Shown here in pieces: positions 1-9,363 of a stretch of 64,000 nucleotides of DNA; positions within the stretch are counted from its first letter, which is position 1; each line of letters opens with the position of its first letter. This stretch comes from an uncultured Gemmatimonadota bacterium (lineage in GTDB: Bacteria; Gemmatimonadota; Gemmatimonadetes; Gemmatimonadales; Gemmatimonadaceae). The notes below the pieces were generated by a model. It made no database searches. It had not been told where the DNA came from and worked only from the letters and a program-made list of their open reading frames with translations. The stretch covers positions 186,001 through 250,000 of the forward strand of contig CAIRYG010000003.1 in NCBI GenBank assembly GCA_903882745.1, given 5' to 3'. Made by a program: the position numbers and the translations under genes.

Positions 1-2
1 TG

Positions 3-677
3 ACCGTTTCGCAGTTCACGCGCGATGACCTCGAGTCGCACGACGCTGCGCTGCGCGGTCATGTCCGAGTGATTTGTGGAGGCGGGGTACCGGATGCTTT
101 TGTGGAGCACACGGACAGCGCGCTGCCGCCTGGGGTCACCGCACCATTTCTGCTCGTCGTCGCAAATCGGAAGCCTCACAAGAACATTGAGCTCGCGGTT
201 GAGGTCTTGGCGCGGCTTCACGAACAACATCCGACCCTCACCCTGGTGGTTGCTGGCGAGCGCTTTGCGCACTGGGACCGCACTGTTGCGCTCGCCGCTC
301 GGCTTGGCGTGGCAGATCGGATCGTTGATGTCGAGACCCTCGACGATGCGCGCCTGGCTGCGCTGTATGCTGGGGCGGCGTGCTTTTTGATGCCGTCGCG
401 CTACGAGGGGTTCGGACTCCCTGTGCTCGAGGCAATGGCAAGCGGTACGCCAGCGGTCGTGGCGCGTGCCACGTCGCTTCCGGAGGTCGTGGGTGATGCC
501 GCTTTATTGGCGGACCCTGACGATGTAGACGCTTTTACTGCAGCGGTCGCGTCTGTGCTGAACGACCCAGCGGAGGCCGCGCGACTTCGTGCCGCGGGCA
601 CACGGCGCGCGCTTGAGTATTCATGGGACCGCACCGCCGCCGACATGCTGCGCGTTTTTCGCGAGGTGCTGCCGTGA
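3..677 (+). CDS. Glycosyltransferase family 4/GT1-type, C-terminal part (5' end outside window)
   Basis: Frame is open from base 3. Contains 'VANRKPHKNIELAVEVL...' and the GT-B donor-site motif 'PSRYEGFGLPVLEAMASGTPAVV'. Confidence 0.85.
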   Translation, partial: TVSQFTRDDLESHDAALRGHVRVICGGGVPDAFVEHTDSALPPGVTAPFLLVVANRKPHKNIELAVEVLARLHEQHPTLTLVVAGERFAHWDRTVALAARLGVADRIVDVETLDDARLAALYAGAACFLMPSRYEGFGLPVLEAMASGTPAVVARATSLPEVVGDAALLADPDDVDAFTAAVASVLNDPAEAARLRAAGTRRALEYSWDRTAADMLRVFREVLP

Positions 678-1549
678 CGCAAACGGCCGTCGCGCGTGTG
701 GTCGTGATTGTGCTCAACTGGAACGGTGAGCAGGACACGACGGAGTGCCTCGCGTCGCTCGCGCGGGACGCGAGTGTGCCCCATACCACGCTGCTCGTCG
801 ACAACGCGTCGGCCGATGGCAGCGGCACGCGACTGCACGCGCGATTCCCCGAGCTCCCGTATCTGCAGACGACGCAAAACCTGGGCTACGCGGGCGGAAA
901 CAATGCTGGTATTGCCTGGGCGCTCGAGCATGGCGCGGAGTATATCCTCGTGCTCAATAACGACACGGTGGTACTCCCGGGATGCGTGGGTGCGCTCGTG
1001 TCTGCGCTTGAGGGCTCCCCTCAGCTCGCGGCAACCGCACCCACGATTGCGCATCACGCGCAGCCTGATTTGATGTGGTGGGCCGGCGGGGAGTTTTCGG
1101 TTACCAAGGGGCTTGGCGTGAGTCACCTCACGCCACCCGCGAGCGATGCACCGACCGTCGTGCCGTGCACATTCTTGAGTGGGTGCGCGCTGATGATGCG
1201 CGCCGATGCCATTCGCGCTGTGGGCACCTTTCCAGACGACTACTTCGCGTACATGGAGGATGTGGAATGGGGGGTGCGCGCCATGCGTGCCGGGTGGTCC
1301 CTCGGCTGGGTACCAGCGGCGCGACTACTGCATAAAGTCCCCGCGCGGGGCACTCCAGATTCCCCCTTTCAAATCACGATGCGCGATCGCAATCGGCGGC
1401 GGATTGTGCGCACGCATCTGACGTGGTCGCAGGCGCTCCGTTTTCATGCCTGGTTCTGGCCGACGCGGCTGGTGACGGGCCTTCGGTATCTGCTCGCGGG
1501 TGATGCGGCTCGCTTGCGGGCGCTCTGGGTGGGGGCGATATCACGGTAG
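674..1549 (+). CDS. Glycosyltransferase family 2 (rhamnosyltransferase-like)
   Basis: 'VVVIVLNWNGEQDTTECLASL...LVDNASADGS...LVLNNDTVV' GT-A motifs. The likely GTG start at 674 overlaps the preceding stop (GTGA). Confidence 0.85.
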   Translation: MTQTAVARVVVIVLNWNGEQDTTECLASLARDASVPHTTLLVDNASADGSGTRLHARFPELPYLQTTQNLGYAGGNNAGIAWALEHGAEYILVLNNDTVVLPGCVGALVSALEGSPQLAATAPTIAHHAQPDLMWWAGGEFSVTKGLGVSHLTPPASDAPTVVPCTFLSGCALMMRADAIRAVGTFPDDYFAYMEDVEWGVRAMRAGWSLGWVPAARLLHKVPARGTPDSPFQITMRDRNRRRIVRTHLTWSQALRFHAWFWPTRLVTGLRYLLAGDAARLRALWVGAISR

Positions 1550-1623
1550 TCGCTGTTCCGTCACAACGAACATTCCGCACGGCCCACTAGCCACAGACGG
1601 CTGACAGACGTTAGCGTACCACT

Positions 1624-2265
1624 GTGATCATTTCCCGCTGCCGGTTTATCCCATTGTCGTTCGCTCGCTTCTTGCTGGGGCTCGTCGTTGCCTGCGCGAT
1701 CACGGCGCCAACCGCCTCGGCGCAAGACAACCCGTCGTTCGTCCTCCGTCCCGGCGACGTTGTGAAGGTGCTCGTCTGGCGCGAAAAGGACATGAGCGGC
1801 GACTTCAAGGTCGATGAAAGTGGACGGTTGGTGCTGCCGCTCATCGGCCGGCGCGACGTCACGCACACCGCGTGGGAGATCCTGCGCGATTCGCTGTTGG
1901 AAGGCTACGCGCGTCAGTTGAAGAATCCCTCGGTCATCCTCACGCCGATGCGGCGCGTGCTCGTCCTCGGGGAAGTCACCAAGCCTGGCCAGATTCTGCT
2001 GGATCCCACGATGACCTTCGCCAGCGCGGTCGCACTGGCGGGGGGCGCCAACATGCAGGGCGATTTGCGGCGCGTGCGCATTGTGCGCGAGGGTCGCACC
2101 ATTGTGAAGCAGGCACCCGTCGACAGCTTAATCTTCGCCGCCGATGTGCGCAGCGGGGATCAAGTCTACGTGGATCGCCTTTCCTGGTTTGATCGCAACA
2201 GCGCCTTTGTGGCCTCTGCCGCGCTCTCGCTCACCGGGATTTTGGTCTCGCTGATCCGCCGGTAA
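1624..2265 (+). CDS. Polysaccharide biosynthesis/export protein (Wza/SLBB-like)
   Basis: Signal peptide followed by 'YVLRPGDVVKVLVWREKDMSGDFKVDESGRLVLPLIG...VLVLGEVTKPGQ', typical of the poly-export domain, and a C-terminal hydrophobic segment. Confidence 0.85.
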   Translation: MIISRCRFIPLSFARFLLGLVVACAITAPTASAQDNPSFVLRPGDVVKVLVWREKDMSGDFKVDESGRLVLPLIGRRDVTHTAWEILRDSLLEGYARQLKNPSVILTPMRRVLVLGEVTKPGQILLDPTMTFASAVALAGGANMQGDLRRVRIVREGRTIVKQAPVDSLIFAADVRSGDQVYVDRLSWFDRNSAFVASAALSLTGILVSLIRR

Positions 2266-2293
2266 TTCTGCGCGGCGCGGGACGTCGGGGCGC

Positions 2294-3931
2294 TTAGCGC
2301 CAGCCGCGAACGCCCGCCGCGATATACAGGTTGAACTGGTCGTTGTTGGCGATCGTGTAGCGGTTCAGCTCATACGACGGCATAATCGTGAGCGTGTAGT
2401 CGCGCTTCCCCGAAAAGTGCATCCGCTCAAAGCGCAGCGAATACAGCACGTCGGCGGGGCGGACCTGCGTCGTGGAGGGGAGGTAGGGTTCATCCTCCAT
2501 CACGAGGCTGCGCTGGAAGGTCCACGACGACCGGCCAGCAGCGGTAAAGTCTTCGACCGCGAGGCGGAATCCGGCGCCGCCATAGGCATCAGGGGCGCCA
2601 AGGAGTTGGCCGCGGAGGGTGTGGCCTTGAACCACTTCATAGTGTAAGTAGGGTGGTTCAGAGGCCGAAAAGCCCCGCTGTCCGCGCTCTTGGTGTGCGA
2701 GTTGCCCATTCACGACTTCCGCTCGCACCACACGAATTCGCTCTGGTGTTGTTACGATCGCGTACTGAACACCCAGCATGATGGACGCGAGGTCATCAGG
2801 CTTCTCCAAAAGCGTGCGAAAATCCCCAGCGTAGTCTTCTCGGTAAATCTCTCCGAAAATTTCTGCTCCTGCCTTTGGCGCGACCCAACGGAAAAATGCC
2901 GACGCCATTCCGTTCTCACCCGGGATATTGATGTTCGCGGCATCCGTTCCGAAATTCCGGTTGAATCCGCCGACGAAAGGTCGACTGAGTTGTGACCAGG
3001 TCACACTTTTCGGCATCCACATCTCTGTCCACTTCATGGCGCCGATTTCCAAGCCATCGATCCAACGCGGGACAAAGGAACCCACAATCGCCGTGGCCAG
3101 GCGATCGGGGTGATCGGCACTATGCGGTGAAAACGACGACTGGCCAAGCGTTCCCGCCAGATAGCGCAGCTGGAATCGGCCAATACCGATCGATACCGGG
3201 TGTGGCGTCGCAACGGTGAGGTGCGGGAACCCGCCACCATTGGGACTCAGGATGAGTGCATAGCTGCGCCCTGGTCCCCACCGCTGCACCTGATTCGAGA
3301 GTGAAAGCAGAAGCACTGGAAGGTCAAGCTGAACGGAACTTTCGCCGAGATCCACTCGGCCGTAGGTACCGGTGCCGAAGCGTTGCGGCAAGTCTATACT
3401 GCCATCGTGTCGAGGATCCGTGTTCGGGATGTCGCTCGGCGCCGCCGCAAACCCCGCATTCTGATTCACAAACGCCACCGGCGCGATCTGATACCGGAAG
3501 CGCCAGAATCGACCGGTCACCCCCCACTGAAGTTGCGCGTTCAACCCGCGGCCGGACCACGCCGGCCCTTCCATGTCGCGCACGGGGAAGCCGGAGTTGA
3601 ACCACAGACGGGCGTCGGGCCGAAGCCAGGTAAACCCCTTCTCGCCGCCGTTATCGCTGTTCGAGAATCGCTCGCGCCAGGGATGATCGCCACGCGGCGT
3701 GAGCCCCGACACTTCCCCAGCAGCAAATGGCTGCATCGACCATGGATGCAGGGGAACCTCGCCGGCAATCTGCAGCACCCGCAGATACCGTTCCGCCTCG
3801 CCCCCAACCTGCAGCACGCCGCCCAGGTCGAGTCGGGTGGACGTCTGCGCGTGCAGCGTGGGCAGCCCCGCGAACAGGGCTAGCACGCCTCCTGCAAGCG
3901 CTGCGCGCCAACCCGTACAGGTGTCTCGCAT
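2294..3931 (-). CDS. Capsule assembly Wzi-like outer membrane protein
   Basis: Signal peptide; 'IDLPQRFG...RWGPGRSYALILSPNGGGFPHL' resembles Wzi-family blocks; beta-rich. Confidence 0.7.
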   Translation of the reverse strand: MRDTCTGWRAALAGGVLALFAGLPTLHAQTSTRLDLGGVLQVGGEAERYLRVLQIAGEVPLHPWSMQPFAAGEVSGLTPRGDHPWRERFSNSDNGGEKGFTWLRPDARLWFNSGFPVRDMEGPAWSGRGLNAQLQWGVTGRFWRFRYQIAPVAFVNQNAGFAAAPSDIPNTDPRHDGSIDLPQRFGTGTYGRVDLGESSVQLDLPVLLLSLSNQVQRWGPGRSYALILSPNGGGFPHLTVATPHPVSIGIGRFQLRYLAGTLGQSSFSPHSADHPDRLATAIVGSFVPRWIDGLEIGAMKWTEMWMPKSVTWSQLSRPFVGGFNRNFGTDAANINIPGENGMASAFFRWVAPKAGAEIFGEIYREDYAGDFRTLLEKPDDLASIMLGVQYAIVTTPERIRVVRAEVVNGQLAHQERGQRGFSASEPPYLHYEVVQGHTLRGQLLGAPDAYGGAGFRLAVEDFTAAGRSSWTFQRSLVMEDEPYLPSTTQVRPADVLYSLRFERMHFSGKRDYTLTIMPSYELNRYTIANNDQFNLYIAAGVRGWR

Positions 3932-4037
3932 TCGGTGTCCGAGGGTTATGATTAGGGGTCGGCCGTCGTCCGAAGATTAGTCGATGTCGCTGACCGCTGG
4001 CTACCTCCCCATCGCTCTGATCCTGAGTCCTCACTTG

Positions 4038-5684
4038 ATGCGGCTCCGTCCCCTCACGCGTCAGTCGCTCCTGTTGGCGCTGGCCGTGATGGTCGTTCCC
4101 AATTTGGCGTGGGGACAGGCCCCCGCGCAGCAGCGACTCGTCGTACTTGAGGTCCCGGGTCAAGAACTCGATGACCTGTCGCGTTCGAAAGCCGCCCTCC
4201 GCAACACCTCGGATAGCACCGCCACGAGCTATCTCATGCGGTCCGTATCGACCCGGCTCGCACGCTCGCCACGCGACGGCTTGGTGCGCGTTGATCTGGT
4301 GGCCCCGGAATACCGGACCGTATGGAACTCGCAACTTCCATGGTCCCAGAACGATGGAGCGTTGTTCGCGGGCCGCGGGATGAACACGGTCTTGCGCGGC
4401 GGGCTGGTGTTTGAGGTCGGCCCCGTGCGCGCCATCGTCGCGCCAGAACTGATCAACGAACAGAATCTGGATTTCCAGACAATCCCGTACGCCGACAAGG
4501 GCGCGCGCTCCATCTGGGCGAATCCCTTCCACGGTCTCCCGGAATCCATCGACCTCCCGCTGCGATTCGGCAACCGGGGCCGACGCCGCGCGGCCAGCGG
4601 ACAGAGTAGTCTGACCATCGATATCGGACCGGTGGTCACCGGGATCACGGCAGAAAACCAGTGGTGGGGTCCCAGCATGCGAAATGCGCTGGTACTCGGA
4701 CCGAACGCCGCCGGCGTACCACGCATCTTCCTGCGGACTCGGCAACCGCTGCCGACGCGCTACGGCACCTTTGACGCGCAGTGGTTCCTTGGGCGACTCA
4801 GCGAATCGAACTACTTCGACTACGACTCCACCAACAACTCGCGCGCACTCAGTGGAGTTGTCGCCACATGGCGACCCCCGCACACGAGTCACGCAGAGTT
4901 CGGCGTCACCCGACTGGTCATGACGCCGGTCGTTTCCAATGACATCTCGCTCGGCACCGCATTCAACGTGTTCCACGATGTCGGCCGACCGAACACGCAA
5001 CCGAAGCACCCGGGCAACTACACCGCGCCCGATCAAATTTTCTCGCTGTTCGGCCGCCTCGCCCTTCCAGACGATGGTTTCGAAAGCTGGTTCGAGTGGG
5101 CGAGAACCGAGCAGCCGATCTCCTTCCGCGACCTCCTCGAGCAGCCCGCCCACTCGCAAGGGTATACGATTGGCGCGCAGCTCGTGCGCCCACTGGCTGA
5201 CAGTGCCACAAACCTGAGGTTCCGCGTCGAAGCCACGTACTTCGAACCAAGCCCCTCGCTGCGATTCCAGCCAGGACTCTTGACCTCGTACACAAGCCGT
5301 GCGGTCCCGCAGGGATTTACACAGGATGGGCAGATGCTTGGGGCCACTATCGGCCCGGGCTCAAGCAGTCAGTTCGCGAGCCTCGATTTCATCCGGACTC
5401 GCTGGACAGCCGGCCTCTTCGGCGGGCGCATTCGCTATGACAACGGCATGTTGTTCGAGTCGACCATTCCGGGAGTGAAGCGCGAGGACATCATGATGTT
5501 TATGGGATTTCGTGGACATCTCGTCTGGCGCGGCCTCCGGGTGGGCGCCGAGTTTCAGAACATGGTTCGGCTCAACTACCTGTACCAGGCGTATCTGGCC
5601 GATGAACGGACCGGGACTAGCTCTGGCATAGACTTCCGAAATCGTACACTTTCCATTGTGCTTTCTCCTGCCAAAGGTTTCTAA
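4038..5684 (+). CDS. Capsule assembly Wzi-like outer membrane protein (paralogue of 2294..3931)
   Basis: 'IDLPLRFG...WWGPSMRNALVLGPNAAGVPRIFL' aligns by eye with the divergent gene. Start moved from 3984 to the ATG preceding a signal peptide. Confidence 0.7.
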   Translation: MRLRPLTRQSLLLALAVMVVPNLAWGQAPAQQRLVVLEVPGQELDDLSRSKAALRNTSDSTATSYLMRSVSTRLARSPRDGLVRVDLVAPEYRTVWNSQLPWSQNDGALFAGRGMNTVLRGGLVFEVGPVRAIVAPELINEQNLDFQTIPYADKGARSIWANPFHGLPESIDLPLRFGNRGRRRAASGQSSLTIDIGPVVTGITAENQWWGPSMRNALVLGPNAAGVPRIFLRTRQPLPTRYGTFDAQWFLGRLSESNYFDYDSTNNSRALSGVVATWRPPHTSHAEFGVTRLVMTPVVSNDISLGTAFNVFHDVGRPNTQPKHPGNYTAPDQIFSLFGRLALPDDGFESWFEWARTEQPISFRDLLEQPAHSQGYTIGAQLVRPLADSATNLRFRVEATYFEPSPSLRFQPGLLTSYTSRAVPQGFTQDGQMLGATIGPGSSSQFASLDFIRTRWTAGLFGGRIRYDNGMLFESTIPGVKREDIMMFMGFRGHLVWRGLRVGAEFQNMVRLNYLYQAYLADERTGTSSGIDFRNRTLSIVLSPAKGF

Positions 5685-7235
5685 GTGACCGCTCCGGCTT
5701 CGTCCCATGATCCGTCGCTCCGCGAACTGTCGCAGCGCGTGGCTCGTCGGTGGCGCCCGATGCTGGTCGTTGCCGTCCTTATTTTCAGCGCGGTAGCGGC
5801 GTGGACCTTTACCGCGGCTCCTCGCTACCTGAGCGCCGCGCTGCTCCGCATTGACAATCGTTCGGGCGGCGGCGGGATGCTCGACCAGCTGCAGTCAATT
5901 CCGGGCGCTAGCCTTGCCGGGCTCGGAAAAGACGAACTCGAAACAGAGATTGGCGTCCTGCACAGTCGGCACCTCGCCGACGCGGCCATTGACAGCTTCT
6001 CACTCGCCGTGCGTGTGCGTGAGCCCAAGAACGGCCGCCGCTTTCTCGAGCTCGCCACGGTTGGCGAGCTCGAAGCGGGTGGCCGCCTCACCCTGGATCG
6101 CAGCGCTGACGGGAGCTACTCCGTCAGCGCGGAAAAGTGGAAGGGCGCCCCCACCCCACAGCCAGTGCTCGCCCGCGGCGACACCATCCGGTTGGGTGGA
6201 CTTCGACTGCGCGTGATACCTGATTCGGCAGTGCCGGACCGTTTCGTGCTCGACATCTTGCCGCGTTATCGCATTCGCGCTCACGTCGACAAGCGCATGG
6301 AAGTGCGACGCCAGGACGGAGGCTCCCGTTTGGTGCTGGTATCCTTCGAGGATGAGGATCGACAGCTCGCGGCGGCGGTCGTACGCAAAGTCGTCACGCA
6401 GTTCATGCGCGAAACGCAACAGAACGAGCAGAACGATGCCGCCAGCCAAGTCTCCGAACTCCGCCAGCAGGTGGAGACTCAAAAGGGGCGCGTCCGCGAG
6501 GCTGAAGAAGCGCTCCGTGCGTATCAGCAATCAGCACAGGTCTTAGCGCCAGAAGAACAAGCAAATCAGCAAGTGAAGCGCGTCGCGCTCCTGAGCGCAC
6601 AGGTGGATGCGCTCACCATCGAGCGGCGCGCTCTTGCCAAGATGATCGATCTTGTGCGTCCGCGCGCGCAAGGCGGCCGCGAGCCTGGCGCGTACCGACA
6701 GATGGCAACGTTTCCCTCGTTGATCGCAAACAAGGGGATTCAAGACCTCCTCAACTCGTTGATTACCCTCGAGAACAAGCGCGCGGAATTTACCGTGCGC
6801 CGCACCGAGGACAATGACGAAGTCCGCGGCCTCAATCAACGCATTGCCGATCTCGAACGGCAACTGCAGCGCATCAGCGATCAATATCTGGAAGGGCTCG
6901 ACCAGCAGCTCTCCACCGCATCCCAGCAGATCCGGGCCATCGCCGACACCACGCGCATCCTCCCAGAACAGCAGATGCAGTACATCCGCCTCGTGCGTGA
7001 TCGGACAATTGCCAGCGAGACCTACCTGCTCCTGCTCAAGCAGCTCAAACAGTCCGAAATCGCCGACGCGATCCGCTTGCAACGCATTCGCATTGTGGAT
7101 GCGCCGCAGGTCGCGAGTGCCGACGACCCCGAATATCCCAAACCGCTGGTCCAGCTAGTCCTCGGTGCCCTCATCGCTGCCGCTGCCGCCGTCGGACTCG
7201 GCTTGTTCTTGGAGCTGTGGAGCGATCGCCGCTGA
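5685..7235 (+). CDS. Chain-length determinant/Wzz-GumC-like protein
   Basis: N-terminal TM, long coiled coil, C-terminal 'RIVDAPQVASADDPEYPKPLVQLVLGALIAAAAAVGLGLFLEL' (the P-rich TM2 region typical of Wzz). Confidence 0.85.
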   Translation: MTAPASSHDPSLRELSQRVARRWRPMLVVAVLIFSAVAAWTFTAAPRYLSAALLRIDNRSGGGGMLDQLQSIPGASLAGLGKDELETEIGVLHSRHLADAAIDSFSLAVRVREPKNGRRFLELATVGELEAGGRLTLDRSADGSYSVSAEKWKGAPTPQPVLARGDTIRLGGLRLRVIPDSAVPDRFVLDILPRYRIRAHVDKRMEVRRQDGGSRLVLVSFEDEDRQLAAAVVRKVVTQFMRETQQNEQNDAASQVSELRQQVETQKGRVREAEEALRAYQQSAQVLAPEEQANQQVKRVALLSAQVDALTIERRALAKMIDLVRPRAQGGREPGAYRQMATFPSLIANKGIQDLLNSLITLENKRAEFTVRRTEDNDEVRGLNQRIADLERQLQRISDQYLEGLDQQLSTASQQIRAIADTTRILPEQQMQYIRLVRDRTIASETYLLLLKQLKQSEIADAIRLQRIRIVDAPQVASADDPEYPKPLVQLVLGALIAAAAAVGLGLFLELWSDRR

Positions 7236-8413
7236 GCACCGCACGCGCGCGCGACAGTCTACGCATCGCTGTACTCTCGGCGAAGGATCCGCTCGACCGT
7301 CGCGCCACATCCGGAACGCCGTTCTACATGTGCCGTGCCCTGAGCGCACTCGGACACGAGATGATTCCACTCGGGCCCATACGTCCAGTGGCCGAGCAGT
7401 GGCGCCGCGTGCGGAACAAGGTGACGGCACTCGCCACCGGCAAGTGCTGGCCCTATGAGCACTCTGCGGCTCTGGCACACGCCTATGCGCGGCAGTTCAC
7501 GCAGCGGCTGCGCGAGGTCGGCGCTGTTGATGCCATCTTTGCGCCATTTGCGAGTACTGAGCTGAGTGCGCTCGATGTGCAAGTTCCGGTGATCTATACC
7601 GGGGACGCGACCATTCCGCTGCTGCAGGAGTATCATCCCGGCTTTAGCCGATTCACGACGTCGTATGCCACCGAGGCGCGCGCCGTAGAGCGACGTGCGT
7701 TGGCTCGTGCGTCGGTGATCAGTTATCCCTCACACTGGGCGTCGGCGAGCGCTATTGAGGACTGTGGGGCGTCTGCTGCACGCATATGCATTGCGCCATT
7801 CGGGCCGAATCTCGATCATGTGCCTTCCGCATCCGATGTCCAACGCGCGAAGTCGCGGGCTTCGCTCAGCGTGCTTTTTGTGGGCACCACGTGGAACGAG
7901 AAGGGTGGACCCATTGCTGTACGTGCGGTAGAAATGCTTCGCGCCGAAGGGGTCGCGGCATCGCTGACGGTCTGCGGCGTCACACCGCCGGACCGTGATC
8001 GGCGGCCGTGGATGACCGTCATTCCTCGACTCGACAAGAATATGCCGCAGCAGCAAGCGCAGCTCGTGTCGCTTATGCTCGACGCGCGTGTGGTGCTCGT
8101 CCCAACGCGGAATGATTGTTACGGCGTTGTCTTTGCTGAGGCGGCGGCCTGTGGAACGCCTTCCATCGCGACTGATACCGGTGGCGTCTCTGCCGCCGTG
8201 ATTGAAGGAGTAACAGGGCATCTCCTGCCTCCCGATGCGCCAGCAGAAGCGTATGCGAATCTCATCGCCCCACTCTTCGATGACGCCGCTCGCTATGCGT
8301 CACTGAGCGCGTCGGCGCGCGCGCATCATGAAACAGTGCAGAACTGGGAGCAGTGGGCAACAACCATCAGCGCGCGTATCAGCGCGGCGTGTTGCCCCGT
8401 AGATAATCGCTAG
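7217..8413 (+). CDS. Glycosyltransferase family 4
   Basis: 'LFVGTTWNEKGGPIAVRAVEML...VLVPTRNDCYGVVFAEAAACGTPSIATDTGG'. Overlaps the preceding gene by 19 bp. Confidence 0.85.
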   Translation: MERSPLSTARARDSLRIAVLSAKDPLDRRATSGTPFYMCRALSALGHEMIPLGPIRPVAEQWRRVRNKVTALATGKCWPYEHSAALAHAYARQFTQRLREVGAVDAIFAPFASTELSALDVQVPVIYTGDATIPLLQEYHPGFSRFTTSYATEARAVERRALARASVISYPSHWASASAIEDCGASAARICIAPFGPNLDHVPSASDVQRAKSRASLSVLFVGTTWNEKGGPIAVRAVEMLRAEGVAASLTVCGVTPPDRDRRPWMTVIPRLDKNMPQQQAQLVSLMLDARVVLVPTRNDCYGVVFAEAAACGTPSIATDTGGVSAAVIEGVTGHLLPPDAPAEAYANLIAPLFDDAARYASLSASARAHHETVQNWEQWATTISARISAACCPVDNR

Positions 8414-9363
8414 GGCGTGACGCGGTAGGTGAACGTCGTGGTCGACCCGCGTGTAATAATGACTGAGTTATACGCGAGCCCCACCACATCCACATAGGTG
8501 TAGCCAGCCTTGGGACGAATGGCGACGCCGTACTCTCCGCACTGCAGATTCGTGAACGTATACGTCCCCGACGCATCGGTGGCAGTCTCGAGCAAAATCG
8601 ACGTCGCGGTGTAGAGTCTCACTGGAAACGCCGGTACGCCGGAGCCATTGCCGCCGAGTACGCGAATGGCAACTGAACCCGTGCATGGCGTGATTTGTAT
8701 TGTCACGGAGTCGCGCGCACCGCTGTCGATCGGAATCGGCCGACTGTACAACCGGGTTGGCGATGTCGGCGTTTCGAACCGATCAGGATTCGCGACGCTG
8801 GCGAAATACAGACCATATGGAACGTCCGTAAAAACGTACTTTCCGGTCGAGTCCGTCTGACCTCCTCGATAGTGCGAAAAATTATCATTAAGTGTGACGG
8901 GAATCCCCGTGAGCGCCACGCCATCCGACTTCGCCACACGCACCACGACGGTTCCAGGCCCTTCGTGCACGAGCGTGAACGACACTACAGGGCTGGACGT
9001 TGGACTTACCGTCAATCCGTCCTTGATCATATCGAGGGGGGCTCCAGTCAAAACCCCGGGACTATGATATCCCGCCGGAAGACTGTCAGCCCACACCCCG
9101 TATTCGCCATCCGGTACATCGGCGAACACATAACTGCCCGACGCATCCGTTTTGCCGTATCCCATCGGCCTCGGACCGGTATACAGTAGCAAGCGAACAT
9201 TAGGAACTGGCGCCCCGCGAGCACTCACGACCTTCACCGACACGGAATGGTACCGCGCGGGACTCGTGACCCACCGATCGCACGCTACAATCACAAGGAG
9301 CACCAACACCGCGGCGATGCGCACACGTGTGAGAGCCGGAGTAAGCGCGCGCCAAATTCGCAT
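8410..9363 (-). CDS. Lipoprotein with about three prealbumin/CnaB-like repeats
   Basis: Lipobox-like 'VLLVIVAC'; three repeats ending 'GSYVFADVPDGEYGV', 'GKYVFTDVPYGLYFA', 'GTYTFTNLQCGEYGV'. ATG at 9363 overlaps the stop of the upstream gene. Confidence 0.65.
   Translation of the reverse strand: MRIWRALTPALTRVRIAAVLVLLVIVACDRWVTSPARYHSVSVKVVSARGAPVPNVRLLLYTGPRPMGYGKTDASGSYVFADVPDGEYGVWADSLPAGYHSPGVLTGAPLDMIKDGLTVSPTSSPVVSFTLVHEGPGTVVVRVAKSDGVALTGIPVTLNDNFSHYRGGQTDSTGKYVFTDVPYGLYFASVANPDRFETPTSPTRLYSRPIPIDSGARDSVTIQITPCTGSVAIRVLGGNGSGVPAFPVRLYTATSILLETATDASGTYTFTNLQCGEYGVAIRPKAGYTYVDVVGLAYNSVIITRGSTTTFTYRVTP

Noticed and set aside
3651-5159. 502-aa minus-strand ORF covering the Wzi-like divergent pair
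   Set aside because: It runs antisense to one Wzi-like gene and out of frame over the other; low-complexity Arg/Gly-rich translation.
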